Source: Haloferax litoreum
GTDB lineage: Archaea; Halobacteriota; Halobacteria; Halobacteriales; Haloferacaceae
Assembly: GCF_009674605.1 (NCBI RefSeq)
Contig: NZ_WKJO01000001.1
Span: 2,418,001 to 2,482,000, forward strand
DNA: 64,000 nt
Reading direction: 5' to 3'
The translations under genes and the position numbers were made by a program. The number at the start of each line of letters is the position of its first letter. Positions within the stretch are counted from its first letter, which is position 1. Shown piece by piece: positions 45,278-54,007 of the stretch. Under the pieces are notes generated by a model that worked only from the letters and a program-made list of their open reading frames with translations, had not been told where the DNA came from and made no database searches.

Positions 45278-46294
45278 TTAGAGGCCGAGCGTGGCGACCC
45301 ACGACGAACTCGGGAAGATTCCGGCGATGGCGAGCATCGCGATGAGGAACGTCCCGAAGACGATTGCTGCCGCCGGCGGGTCCCAGTGCGTGTCTCCGTG
45401 TGCGTAGAAGATACGCTGGAACACTTCACCGAAGAGCGCGCAGATGAGGCCGAAGAAGCCCCCGATGAGGAGTGCAACGACACCGAGTTCTGCGGCCCCG
45501 GACGTCCACGCCAGCGCTGCCGTCGAACCGGGAAGCGCCATGTGGTGCGTCACCGGGAGACGCTCGACGCCGAGGTTCAAGAACAGCAGTGTCGCCGCCG
45601 AGATACCGAACGCGAGGAACGGACTCCCGGTCACGAGGGCGATGTACGCCGACGAGATGCCGACGACGACACCGATAGCGGCCACTTCTTGCCACTTGTA
45701 CATGTTCGGAAGCCACGGTTCGACGCTCAGGCGGGCACCTTCACCGCCGTCTGCGACTGCGCCGCCGCGGGTCTGCCCGCGTTCGAAGGGCGACATGTCG
45801 AACAGACCGTCACCGCGGACTTTTCCGACGATGTCGTAGCCGAAGGCGACGCGGTGGAGGAGCGCTGAGAGCGTCACACCCATCGCGATGTGGTCGTACG
45901 GCATGCTGAACGACGCCGAGAGGACGGTCAGCCAGTAGCCGATGATACCGAAGACACCACCGACTGCGAGCACGTCGGGCTTGGAGCCGAGTGCGAAGCC
46001 GATGTCCTTGGCCTTGTGGTAGTCGAATCCGCTGTCGATGTAGCCACGATTGGCCGCGTAGGCCGTTGCGGCCGCACCGCCGGCGAAACTGATGGCAGGC
46101 GAGAACGGAACACCGAACGCGACAGCACCGGTGATTGCACCTGCGTCGGCGTCGACGTAGGATGCAACCTCACCTGCGATGACCGCGAAGCCAGTGAAGA
46201 TGAAGACCGGGAGCGCACCGATTGCTGCCCCGAACGCGCCACCCGCGAAGGCGGCGATAATCATCTCGATGGCCCAGAGTTCGTTGAGTGCCAT
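45278..46294 (-). CDS. Multi-helix permease downstream of glpK (candidate glycerol transporter)
   Basis: A 338-residue integral membrane protein with about nine or ten helices and many Gly/Ala motifs, such as AGGAFGAAIGALPVFIFTGF and GGFFGLICALFGE. It has no NPA motif and is not an aquaglyceroporin, although the matching Haloferax gene is often labelled glpF. Its translation starts 11 bases after glpK, with a strong Shine-Dalgarno site (GAGGTGA, minus strand 46307-46301). The operon position points to glycerol uptake or a related role; the mechanism is unknown. Confidence 0.75.
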   Translation of the reverse strand: MALNELWAIEMIIAAFAGGAFGAAIGALPVFIFTGFAVIAGEVASYVDADAGAITGAVAFGVPFSPAISFAGGAAATAYAANRGYIDSGFDYHKAKDIGFALGSKPDVLAVGGVFGIIGYWLTVLSASFSMPYDHIAMGVTLSALLHRVAFGYDIVGKVRGDGLFDMSPFERGQTRGGAVADGGEGARLSVEPWLPNMYKWQEVAAIGVVVGISSAYIALVTGSPFLAFGISAATLLFLNLGVERLPVTHHMALPGSTAALAWTSGAAELGVVALLIGGFFGLICALFGEVFQRIFYAHGDTHWDPPAAAIVFGTFLIAMLAIAGIFPSSSWVATLGL

Positions 46295-46300
46295 GCAAGC

Positions 46301-46307
46301 TCACCTC
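46301..46307 (-). promoter_or_regulatory. Shine-Dalgarno site of the permease gene
   Basis: GAGGTGA, six bases before the ATG, overlapping the glpK stop codon. Internal operon genes here use Shine-Dalgarno sites, while first genes are mostly leaderless. Confidence 0.6.
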
Positions 46308-47844
46308 ATTCCTCGGTGTCCCGCGCCCAGTCGAGCGACCGGTCGACTGCTTCTTTCCAACGGCCGTAGCGGTGTTCGACGTTCTGCGGGTTCGACGGTG
46401 CGAACTCTCGGTCGACCTGCCAGTTCTTGCGGAGTTCGTCCATCGTCTCCCAGTACCCGACGGCGAGGCCGGCGGCGTACGCAGCACCGAGCGCCGTCGT
46501 CTCGTCGACTTCGGGACGGACGATTTCCGTGTCGAGGATGTTCGACTGGAGTTGGCAGAGGAAGTTGTTCTTGACTGCACCGCCGTCGACGCGGAGCGTC
46601 GAGAGGTCGATGTCGCTGTCGGACTCCATTGCCTCGGCGACGTCACGCGTCTGGAACGCGATTGCTTCGAGCGTCGCGCGGACGATGTGCTCGCGGCGGG
46701 TACCGCGGGTCATGCCGACGATGGTCCCACGGGCGCGCTGGTCCCAGTGCGGGGCACCAAGGCCGGTGAAGGCAGGAACGAAGTACACGCCGTCCGTCGA
46801 GTCGACAGAGCGGGCGAGTTTCTCGGACTCCGCGGCGTCCTCGATGAGGGTCATGTCTTCGAGCCACTCGATTGCGGCACCCGTGATGAAGATGGAACCT
46901 TCGAGTGCGTACTGGACAGGTTCGCCGGAGCGCTGGAAGCCGACGGTTGTGAGGAGGCCGTGTTCGGACATGACCGCCTCTTCGCCGGTGTTCATCAGCA
47001 TGAACGAACCGGTCCCGTAGGTGTTCTTCGCGTCACCCGCGTCGAAACAGGTCTGGCCGAACAGCGCGGCCTGCTGGTCACCGAGCGCACCCGCGACGGG
47101 AATCTCGGCGCCGAGGAACCCACTCGCGTCGGTCGACCCGTAGTGGTCGTCGTCGGACGACGGGCGGACTTCCGGAACCATCTCTCTCGGAACGTTGAAC
47201 TCGTCTAAGAGTTCGTCGTCCCACTCCATGTCGTGGATGTTGAACAACATGGTCCGGGAGGCGTTCGTGACGTCCGTGATGTGGTTCCCCGTGAGTTTGT
47301 AGATGAGCCACGTGTCGATGGTACCGAACGCGAGTTCCCCCTCTTCGGCGCGTTCGCGAACGTCTGCGGGTCGTGCGCGCTGAAGCTTGATTGGGTCAGA
47401 GTTGTCGAGCAACCACTCTGCCTTCGTCGCAGAGAAGTAGGCGTCGGGTTCGAGACCCGTCTTGTGGCGAACGTCGTCGGTCTTGCCGTCTGCTTCGAGC
47501 GTCTCGATTCGGTCTGTCGTCCGTCGGTCTTGCCAGACGATGGCGTTGTGAATCGGTTGTCCTGTCTCACGGTCCCAGACGACTGTCGTCTCGCGCTGGT
47601 TCGTGATACCGATTGCTTCGAGTTGCTCCGGTTCGAGAAGCGCGTCGTCCAGCGCCTCCTGAATTACCTCCTTCGTGTTCTCCCAAATCTCGTTGGCGTC
47701 GTGTTCGACCCAACCGGGTTCGGGGTATATCTGTTCGTGCTTTTCGTAGGCGTTCGCGACCACTTTGCCGTCGTGGTCGAACACCATGAACCGCGTACCA
47801 GTGGTGCCCTGGTCGATGGCACCGACATACGTTTCTCCTGACAT
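46306..47844 (-). CDS. glpK: Glycerol kinase
   Basis: A 512-residue FGGY-family kinase that makes glycerol-3-phosphate. The N-terminal signature is GAIDQGTTGTRFMVFDHDG, substrate-site parts are YPEPGWVEHDANEIW and NQRETTVVWDR, and the C-terminal VDGGAVKNNFLCQLQ is the family pattern. Start ATG 47844 (MSGETYVG) replaces the longer frame to 47904. It leads an operon with the permease. The mRNA leader of about 40 bases carries an inverted repeat (47866-47881). Glycerol is a major carbon source in salterns because Dunaliella accumulates it. Confidence 0.97.
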   Translation of the reverse strand: MSGETYVGAIDQGTTGTRFMVFDHDGKVVANAYEKHEQIYPEPGWVEHDANEIWENTKEVIQEALDDALLEPEQLEAIGITNQRETTVVWDRETGQPIHNAIVWQDRRTTDRIETLEADGKTDDVRHKTGLEPDAYFSATKAEWLLDNSDPIKLQRARPADVRERAEEGELAFGTIDTWLIYKLTGNHITDVTNASRTMLFNIHDMEWDDELLDEFNVPREMVPEVRPSSDDDHYGSTDASGFLGAEIPVAGALGDQQAALFGQTCFDAGDAKNTYGTGSFMLMNTGEEAVMSEHGLLTTVGFQRSGEPVQYALEGSIFITGAAIEWLEDMTLIEDAAESEKLARSVDSTDGVYFVPAFTGLGAPHWDQRARGTIVGMTRGTRREHIVRATLEAIAFQTRDVAEAMESDSDIDLSTLRVDGGAVKNNFLCQLQSNILDTEIVRPEVDETTALGAAYAAGLAVGYWETMDELRKNWQVDREFAPSNPQNVEHRYGRWKEAVDRSLDWARDTEE

Positions 47845-47865
47845 TGCTAACCAACCTCGAATCGA

Positions 47866-47881
47866 ACTCTCCGCTGAGAGT
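47866..47881. promoter_or_regulatory. Inverted repeat in the glpK leader
   Basis: ACTCTC-CGCT-GAGAGT, a perfect 6-base inverted repeat 22 bases before the glpK start and downstream of the TATA stretch. It may be an operator or a short RNA hairpin. Confidence 0.5.
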
Positions 47882-47903
47882 CCAACCACTACAAACATGT
47901 ACA

Positions 47904-47918
47904 AATAATATGATAAAT
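47904..47918 (-). promoter_or_regulatory. TATA region of glpK
   Basis: TTTATCATATTATTT on the minus strand, about 65 bases before ATG 47844, which implies a 5' leader of about 40 bases, unlike the leaderless genes here. Confidence 0.5.
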
Positions 47919-48057
47919 GTTTCTTTACTCGTGAGTTACTACCGGTGATATAGATTCCGTCTGATTGGCGGGGCTAACCTCCTAGAAAACGCAAATCATT
48001 TCGTACTACTGCTGGTAAATTGTTCCATACGTGTGTCAACGGTGCGCATAGAAGAAC

Positions 48058-48097
48058 ACACGAAAAACGTGTAATCGCACCACCAGATAGTGGTGCG
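48058..48097 (-). terminator. Double-hairpin terminator of glpABC
   Basis: Just after the glpC stop, the minus strand has an 8-base-pair stem, CGCACCAC with GTGGTGCG (48076-48097, six-base loop), then a second stem ACACG-TTTTT-CGTGT (48058-48072) whose loop is a T tract. This is a strong terminator layout. Confidence 0.65.
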
Positions 48098-48109
48098 ACG
48101 AGCGTCGAC

Positions 48110-49420
48110 TCAGACCAGCGCTTCTTCGAGGAGTTGGAGTGGGTGTTTGATGTCGTACCCAGTGCCGTGTTCCATCTGCATCGAACAGGTCGGACACTCC
48201 GTCATACCGACGTTCCCCTCGGCGTGCTCCATGTGGTCGAACATGTCCGAGCCGATTTGCATCGACTTGTCGTACTTCTCTTCTTTCCACCCGTAGGTGC
48301 CGGAGATGCCGGAGCAAGAGTCGCCGACGTCTTCGATGTTCACACCGTCGAGTTCGCGGAAGAGTTCGACTGCTTGCCGGTCGAGGCCTTGATTCCGGCC
48401 GTGACACGGGGCGTGGTAGGCGAACGACTGGTCGGACACCGACGCCTCACGAATCTCACTTTCGAGGTCCTCGTGGATGCGGAGGTATTCGAGCGCCTCG
48501 TACGTGTGTGCAGAGAGGTCTTCGATACCGTTGATGTCGAACAGTTCGGGGTACTCCTGTCGGAGCGACATCGAACAGGAGGTACACGACGCGATGATGT
48601 CGTACCCCTCCGGAATGAGACCGGAGAAGTTCTCGACGTTGATGCCGGCGGCGCGTTTCGCGTCGTCTAGCATCCCGTTTGCGAACATCGGCGTCCCCGA
48701 ACAGCGTTGCTTGGGGACGACGACTTCGTAGCCGAACGACTCGAAGATGCGCACCATCGCCTTCCCGACTTCGGGGGTGTTGTAGTTAGAGTAACACCCG
48801 TGGAAGTAGGCGACCCGCTTTTCTTCGGAGCGGACCTGTGGACCACCGCGTTCGTTCCACCACTCACGGAACGTCTGTGTGGCGAACTCGGGGAAGTCGC
48901 GTTCGGCGGTGATGCCGAGGACTTTCTCGTTTATCTGTTGGACGACCGAATTCCCCATGACGGCGTTCGTCAGGCGGGGGAACATGCTACCCAGTTGGGC
49001 GAGCGTCCCGTAGTTCGCGAGGATGCGGTTGCGGACGTACTCACGCGAGAGTTTGTCCATTTCCTCGTCGACGTACTCGCCGCGGGCCGTGTTGTGCATC
49101 TGGCTGAGCGGGACACCCGACGGGCAGGCGTCGTCACAGCGCATGCAGTTCGAACACGACATGATGGAGTCGTCGACGGCAGCGTCGTCTTTGCGCTTCA
49201 GACGCCACTGTTCTGGCCCCTGGAACTTCGGCCCGGGGAACTCGTCGTCGACTTCGGCGACCGGACAGGACACGTCGCAGGCGGTGCACTTGTAACAGTT
49301 GTCCGCGCCGGGACGGAGGTCCATGTCGGTGCTCTCTGCAAACACGTCGACTGCTTCGAAGTCGTCTGTCTGTGCATCCGGGGTGAGTGTCGGGTTCGTC
49401 GGTGATTCTGCGTCGCTCAT
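48110..49420 (-). CDS. glpC: Anaerobic-type glycerol-3-phosphate dehydrogenase subunit C
   Basis: A 436-residue electron-transfer subunit. Two 4Fe-4S clusters are shown by CYKCTACDVSCP and CSNCMRCDDACP in the N-terminal third. Two CCG-type motifs (CTSCSMSLRQEYP and CPTCSMQMEHGTG) occur later, as in heterodisulfide-reductase-like subunits. It passes electrons from GlpAB to menaquinone at the membrane. ATG 49420 overlaps the glpB stop (ATGA) and has a GGAGG site seven bases upstream. It is the last gene of glpABC. Confidence 0.95.
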   Translation of the reverse strand: MSDAESPTNPTLTPDAQTDDFEAVDVFAESTDMDLRPGADNCYKCTACDVSCPVAEVDDEFPGPKFQGPEQWRLKRKDDAAVDDSIMSCSNCMRCDDACPSGVPLSQMHNTARGEYVDEEMDKLSREYVRNRILANYGTLAQLGSMFPRLTNAVMGNSVVQQINEKVLGITAERDFPEFATQTFREWWNERGGPQVRSEEKRVAYFHGCYSNYNTPEVGKAMVRIFESFGYEVVVPKQRCSGTPMFANGMLDDAKRAAGINVENFSGLIPEGYDIIASCTSCSMSLRQEYPELFDINGIEDLSAHTYEALEYLRIHEDLESEIREASVSDQSFAYHAPCHGRNQGLDRQAVELFRELDGVNIEDVGDSCSGISGTYGWKEEKYDKSMQIGSDMFDHMEHAEGNVGMTECPTCSMQMEHGTGYDIKHPLQLLEEALV

Positions 49421-50685
49421 TGGGTAGCCTCCTCGCCTGCGAGTCGCCCGGCGACGGCACCCGTCGCCAGCGAGACGCCACTCGCGGACTTCTCTCGCGC
49501 CACGTCGGCGCCGCCGACGACACCGCCCGCCGCACGCAGGTTTTCGAAGTGTGGTTCGCCGTCTTCGCCGGTCGGTCGCAGTTCGTCGTCGGGGACGACG
49601 CCGAACCGGGCGAACGCGTGGTCGCCGAACGCTTCGGGGTCGGACCACTCGTAGCGGTCCTCGGGGTGCGGGACGTGGCACCCGAAGACGGGTTCAGTGA
49701 CCTGTTCGCGGTCGGAGTCGAGTCCCTTCCCGACGAGTCCGCCCGTCGCGAGGACGATTTGGTCGGCCTCGTACGGAGTCAGGCGACTCTTCTGGTCGAC
49801 CAACACCGTGTCGATACGGCCGTCGTTCGCCTCGAAATCGACCGCCGGATTCCCCGACGAGATGCGAACGCCCGCGTCGTCGAGGGCGTCGAACAGCATG
49901 TCTTCGAGTTTGAGGCCGAGGAGACTCGGCGGTCCCGTCGGGACCTCGAAGACTGGCACACCGAGTCTGTCGGCGAGTTCGTCGCGGACTTCCTCGTCGT
50001 GGTCGTCGCCGAGAATCGCCGGGAACCCGACACGGGTCTGACCGTCCATCTCGGCGGCGACGGTGTCGGCCAATACGGACCGGACGGTTCCACCGGACAC
50101 GGATTCGTCTCTGTCGAGTGCTTTTGCGAAGCGCGTGACCTTCGCGTCCGAGCGGAACGACTTGGGGTACCTGACGGTGACGCCCCGCACGTCGAAGGGG
50201 ACGCCTGAAGCGGTGAGGTGGTCGGCGGCGACCGGTGCGTCGAAGTCGGTCAACCCCTCGAACCCGACGAGGAGCATGTCCCCTGTCGAACTTGCGAGGC
50301 CCGTCGCGACCGACGCTGGGTAGCGAGCGGTCGGTTTCACGGTGCCGCCGTACGTCACGACGAGGGCGTTCGTGTCGGTGTGCCCGCCCCGGTAGGTGTC
50401 ACCGACCGCCTCGTCGAAGATTCTGAGGCCGTCGCGGATGCCGTCCTCGCCGACGACGTGATACGGGTGGTCCGCGGGGAGCGAGTCGAGTGCGTCGAAT
50501 GGGTCGGCGGACGGCCCTCCGTCGCCGATGTACCCAAGCACGTCCACGAGGCCACTGGCCTGCCGGAGCGTACTCTTTTTGTGTGCCAGTAGGCGAACCC
50601 GCGCACCGGTCTCTGCGGCCGAGAGCGCGGCCGTACAGGCGGCGATACCGCCACCGACGACGAGAACGTCGTCAGTTATCGCCAT
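49417..50685 (-). CDS. glpB: Anaerobic-type glycerol-3-phosphate dehydrogenase subunit B
   Basis: A 422-residue flavoprotein subunit. The dinucleotide-binding motif [19 protein letters not shown] lies at residues 9-27, and the C-terminal [14 protein letters not shown] is the second FAD contact. With GlpA it oxidises glycerol-3-phosphate to dihydroxyacetone phosphate. A perfect AAGGAGGTG site lies three bases before the ATG, inside the end of glpA, so it is translated from the same transcript with a 14-base overlap. The frame upstream to 50778 was rejected. Confidence 0.93.
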   Translation of the reverse strand: MAITDDVLVVGGGIAACTAALSAAETGARVRLLAHKKSTLRQASGLVDVLGYIGDGGPSADPFDALDSLPADHPYHVVGEDGIRDGLRIFDEAVGDTYRGGHTDTNALVVTYGGTVKPTARYPASVATGLASSTGDMLLVGFEGLTDFDAPVAADHLTASGVPFDVRGVTVRYPKSFRSDAKVTRFAKALDRDESVSGGTVRSVLADTVAAEMDGQTRVGFPAILGDDHDEEVRDELADRLGVPVFEVPTGPPSLLGLKLEDMLFDALDDAGVRISSGNPAVDFEANDGRIDTVLVDQKSRLTPYEADQIVLATGGLVGKGLDSDREQVTEPVFGCHVPHPEDRYEWSDPEAFGDHAFARFGVVPDDELRPTGEDGEPHFENLRAAGGVVGGADVAREKSASGVSLATGAVAGRLAGEEATQ

Positions 50686-52453
50686 CGGCACCTCCTTCGT
50701 GCTCGTCGTCGGCAGCACGGCGCTTTTGGCCGCCATCGGCGACGGCACTGTCTGAGGACGCACCTGCGGCGTCTCCACCCTCCGAGGAACCGTCGTCGAA
50801 CGCCGCGAAGTCGATGTCTTTGTCCACCGTCGCGGGGTCTCCGTCGCGGTTCATCGTCGTGACGTGGAGCATGTGTTTGAGCGCCGTCTGAGAGAGTTGT
50901 TCGCCCCACATCGCGTGGCGTTCACCCTTCCAGCGTTCTTGATAGAGGTCGTCCAGCGACGCGCGGACGGTCTCTTCGTCGTACTCGGGGGCGAGTTCGT
51001 TCGCCATCCGGTGACAGCATATCGCGCCCTGACAGTTCCCCATCGAGGCGCGCGTCTGGATGCGAACCGAGTTGAGGTCCGTCCCCGCTGTTTCCAGCGA
51101 GTCTCGAATCTCGGCGCGGGTGACGGCCTCACACTCACAAACGACCGGGTTGGGGTCGACGCTGGTGAGTACCTCGTCGGCGCGCGACCCGAGTCGCTGA
51201 ACCGACCGGCGGCCGATGGGCGAGCGCAGATTGAAGTCGTCCATGTAGTCACGGAGGACGGAGAAATCCTCGCTCCCCGGGAGCGGGACGTCGGCGGTGC
51301 GACACTCGGAGTCGACGCCGAGTTTCTCGCAGACGTGGTCCGAAATCTTCTCGGCCATCATCCGGTAGGTCGTGAGTTTCCCGCCGACGATGCTGGTCAT
51401 GCCGGGTAAGTCGTCGCGCGACTCGTGGTCGAGGAGGAAGAACTCGCGTGTGATATCTGTCGGGTCTTCCGTCCCCGTTCCCGGCGGTTCGTAGAGTGGA
51501 CGGACACCCCAGAACGACCGAATCGTCCGCGCTTCCTTCAGCATCGGGACGAGTTCCGAGAGGGTGTCTATCATCAGGTCGACTTCCCACCCCTCTTCGG
51601 GGTAGTCTTCTGGGTCTTCGACCTCTTCGTCGGTCGTACCGAGAATACACGTCGTCTCGTGCGGGACGATGATGTCGGCGTCACCCTTCGGCCGACAACG
51701 GTTGACGACGGTGTCGACCTGCCGGGTGTTCATGATGGTCATGACGCCCTTCGACGGTCTGACTTCGACGTCGACGCCGGCGAGGTCACCGACTTGTCCC
51801 GCCCACGCGCCCGTCGCGTTGACGACGTAGTCGGCGTATATCTCTTCGACTGTCCCGGGTTCACCGTGGACGTACGGGCCACTCCCGGTCTGGTGGGTCA
51901 CTTCGACGCCGACGACTTCGCCGTCTTCGACGAGGACGTCTGTGACCTCGGAGTGCGTCTCGATACGGGCACCGTGTTCGACGGCGCTCGCGGCGTTCGC
52001 GACACAGAGTCGGAACGGGTCGATAGCGCCGTCGGGAACTTTGATAGCCCGTTTGATATCTTTGGCAAGGTACGGTTCTACCTCGCGGGCCTCTTCGGCC
52101 GAGAGAACTTCGGCGGGGATACCGCACTCGCGGCACCCTTCCAACTTCTTCTCGAAGTACTCGTCGGAGTCTTCCGGGCGCTGGACGAACAGTCCGCCCG
52201 TCATCTCGACACAGTGTCCCGCGATTCGTCGGAGGACGCGGTTTTCTACGATGCACTCCCTCGCAGATGGCTGGTCGGACACCGCGTACCGACCGCCACT
52301 GTGGAGCAGGCCGTGCATCCGCCCCGTCGTCCCGTGTGTGAGGTTCCCCTTCTCGACGAGGGTGACGTCCAGTCCACGCATCGCGAGGTCTCGCGCGATG
52401 CCTGTTCCGGTCGACCCCCCGCCAATGACGAGGACGCTCGGCGATTTGTTCAT
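50672..52453 (-). CDS. glpA: Anaerobic-type glycerol-3-phosphate dehydrogenase subunit A
   Basis: A 593-residue FAD subunit with the catalytic site. The FAD motif [19 protein letters not shown] is at residues 10-28, and [17 protein letters not shown] is the family glycerol-3-phosphate dehydrogenase signature. The C-terminal third has a BFD-like 2Fe-2S site (CECEAVTR ... [12 protein letters not shown]), followed by an acidic alanine-rich tail unique to haloarchaea. It is the first gene of glpABC. The enzyme is the one used by Haloferax for glycerol catabolism in air despite the 'anaerobic' name. Confidence 0.96.
   Translation of the reverse strand: MNKSPSVLVIGGGSTGTGIARDLAMRGLDVTLVEKGNLTHGTTGRMHGLLHSGGRYAVSDQPSARECIVENRVLRRIAGHCVEMTGGLFVQRPEDSDEYFEKKLEGCRECGIPAEVLSAEEAREVEPYLAKDIKRAIKVPDGAIDPFRLCVANAASAVEHGARIETHSEVTDVLVEDGEVVGVEVTHQTGSGPYVHGEPGTVEEIYADYVVNATGAWAGQVGDLAGVDVEVRPSKGVMTIMNTRQVDTVVNRCRPKGDADIIVPHETTCILGTTDEEVEDPEDYPEEGWEVDLMIDTLSELVPMLKEARTIRSFWGVRPLYEPPGTGTEDPTDITREFFLLDHESRDDLPGMTSIVGGKLTTYRMMAEKISDHVCEKLGVDSECRTADVPLPGSEDFSVLRDYMDDFNLRSPIGRRSVQRLGSRADEVLTSVDPNPVVCECEAVTRAEIRDSLETAGTDLNSVRIQTRASMGNCQGAICCHRMANELAPEYDEETVRASLDDLYQERWKGERHAMWGEQLSQTALKHMLHVTTMNRDGDPATVDKDIDFAAFDDGSSEGGDAAGASSDSAVADGGQKRRAADDEHEGGADGDN
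50689..50697 (-). promoter_or_regulatory. Shine-Dalgarno site of glpB
   Basis: AAGGAGGTG, three bases before the glpB ATG, inside glpA. It fixes the glpB start. Confidence 0.7.
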
Positions 52454-52480
52454 TCGTCTTTCGTGAAGTAGGACCGCCTG

Positions 52481-52493
52481 CACTTTATTTTAC
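52481..52493 (-). promoter_or_regulatory. TATA element of glpABC
   Basis: GTAAAATAAAGTG on the minus strand, about 34 bases before ATG 52453, giving a leader of only a few bases. Confidence 0.55.
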
Positions 52494-52810
52494 CTTCACT
52501 CGTCGACTCCGACGTTCGTCTCAACGTCAAAATCACTATTTGCTGATACGATTGGTTCGATATCCCCTCGAATACCGGAGCACACCGATTCTGGCTTGAT
52601 GTAAAACGACAAAGACAATTCAAAATCATCGTTCGAATTAGTTACGCTCGATACTTCTCGTATCGGGGGTGACCCCTGCTGAACGTCCCGGTAGCGGCCC
52701 CTCGGGCGGCAATATTTGTGACTCATGTTCACACCTGACACGCCATCTGGCGACAGTGGGTCAATTTTTACACTTGCACCGGCTACCGTCGGGTCGAGAC
52801 GTTTCACCTC
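52494..52810. other. Divergent intergenic region between glpA and the Orc-like gene
   Basis: About 320 bases, AT-richer than the surroundings, with no gene. It contains the palindrome CGCCA-TC-TGGCG (52741-52752) and a TATA-like TCAATTTTTA (52761-52770), 45 bases before the Orc-like start. I did not find a clear origin-recognition-box repeat. Confidence 0.4.
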
Positions 52811-53977
52811 ATGCGACTCGAAGACCGAATCACACGACGGCGCCGACGTGGACGGACGCGTCGGGTCGTCCGCGACTTGAGTGCCCTGGACCCGACTGCC
52901 CACCCGGACGAACCGACGGGTCGTGGGCCAACACTCGAGCGAATCCTCGACGTTCTGGACCCCGTCTTCGACGGGTCGTTGCCGCCGCACGCGCACATCT
53001 ACGGCCCGAAGGGCGTCGGAAAGTCGGCCGTCGTGACCGCACTCTTCGAGCAACTTGCGCGTGCGATACCCTCCCAGCAGTCGGTCATCTACACGACGAC
53101 GCGAACGGCCGGAACACCGGCTACCTCGTTCGCGTACGTCGATGCACGGACAGCCTCGACCGAATTTGCACTTCTCCACGCGACACTCGACGCCCTCTCG
53201 GAAGAACGGGTTCCGTCGCAAGGCGTCGGTATCGAGTCGCTGCGGAGTCGTCTGTCCGACCGCGTCTCGCACGACGAGCGAGCAGTCGTCGCTGTCGACC
53301 ACGTCGGCGAACCGGAGACGTACTCGGCGCAGACTGCAATCGACTTGCTCGACGACGTATCGCCCCACTTCTCGGTGCTCACAATCGGCCGCGACCCGGT
53401 CGACGGCGTCGGCGACGGCGTCGAAACGGTCGAAGTTCAGGCGTACGAGCGACACAACCTCGTCGACATCCTCGTCGAACGCGCCTCCGACGGTATCGCA
53501 CGGAACGCACTCACCCACGAGGCGACGAGCGAAGTGGCAGCGTGGGCCGACGGCGACGCCCACGACGCACTGTCGGCACTGTACGGGGCGGCGAGACTCG
53601 CGGCGGCAGACGGTGCTGAGACGCTCGACACGGACCTCGTCACCGCCGGCATCGACGCAGTCCCGGAGGACGGGTGTTCGTTGGGCCGCGTGTTCGCGCT
53701 CTCTGAGAGTCGAAGACAGGTCCTGCAGACGTTCGTCGCCCTCGACGACGCCGACAAATCCTCCGTGACCGCTGCGACCGAGAGCATCGCGGCGGCACCG
53801 TCTGTCTCGCTGTCGGCGACGACCATCAGACGCGTCCTCTACGAACTCTCTGACCTCGGACTCGTCCGCCGGGTTCCGGTGGCCGAATCGGCCGACGGCC
53901 CGGGCCGCCCGGCCACGCGCCCCATCCCGAACTTCTCTACGCTGGCGTTTCGCGGCCTGAACGACACGGACCGCTGA
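52811..53977 (+). CDS. Orc1/Cdc6-like AAA ATPase with degenerate Walker B
   Basis: A 388-residue AAA protein. Walker A is complete (GPKGVGKSA, residues 65-73), but the Walker B position reads VVAVDHV with Asp163 followed by His164, where the catalytic Glu is expected. The arrangement is that of Orc1/Cdc6: a basic N-terminus (RRRRRGRTRRVVRD), an ATPase core, then a winged-helix domain near residues 300-375 (SESRRQVLQTFVALDD, ATTIRRVLYELSDLGLVRR). Canonical archaeal members bind origin repeats and recruit MCM. This one may regulate or have lost ATP hydrolysis. Confidence 0.85.
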   Translation: MRLEDRITRRRRRGRTRRVVRDLSALDPTAHPDEPTGRGPTLERILDVLDPVFDGSLPPHAHIYGPKGVGKSAVVTALFEQLARAIPSQQSVIYTTTRTAGTPATSFAYVDARTASTEFALLHATLDALSEERVPSQGVGIESLRSRLSDRVSHDERAVVAVDHVGEPETYSAQTAIDLLDDVSPHFSVLTIGRDPVDGVGDGVETVEVQAYERHNLVDILVERASDGIARNALTHEATSEVAAWADGDAHDALSALYGAARLAAADGAETLDTDLVTAGIDAVPEDGCSLGRVFALSESRRQVLQTFVALDDADKSSVTAATESIAAAPSVSLSATTIRRVLYELSDLGLVRRVPVAESADGPGRPATRPIPNFSTLAFRGLNDTDR

Positions 53978-53978
53978 T

Positions 53979-53990
53979 TCTTTTTCCCCG
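53979..53990 (+). terminator. T-rich stretch after the Orc-like gene
   Basis: TCTTTTTCCCCG with a T5 run directly after the stop. It lies about 27 bases before ATG 54008, so it could also be the TATA element of the next gene. Confidence 0.35.
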
Positions 53991-54007
53991 GTGCACGAAG
54001 CGCCCCT

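Noticed and set aside
45278-46294. Calling the permease GlpF (aquaglyceroporin)
   Set aside because: No NPA motif and helix number too high, so the gene symbol was left empty.
49421-49681. N-terminal extension of glpC
   Set aside because: It lies inside glpB in another frame and is arginine-rich, typical of a shadow frame in GC-rich DNA.
52494-52810. Replication origin beside the Orc-like gene
   Set aside because: AT-rich, but no long inverted origin-recognition boxes were found; kept only as a regulatory region.
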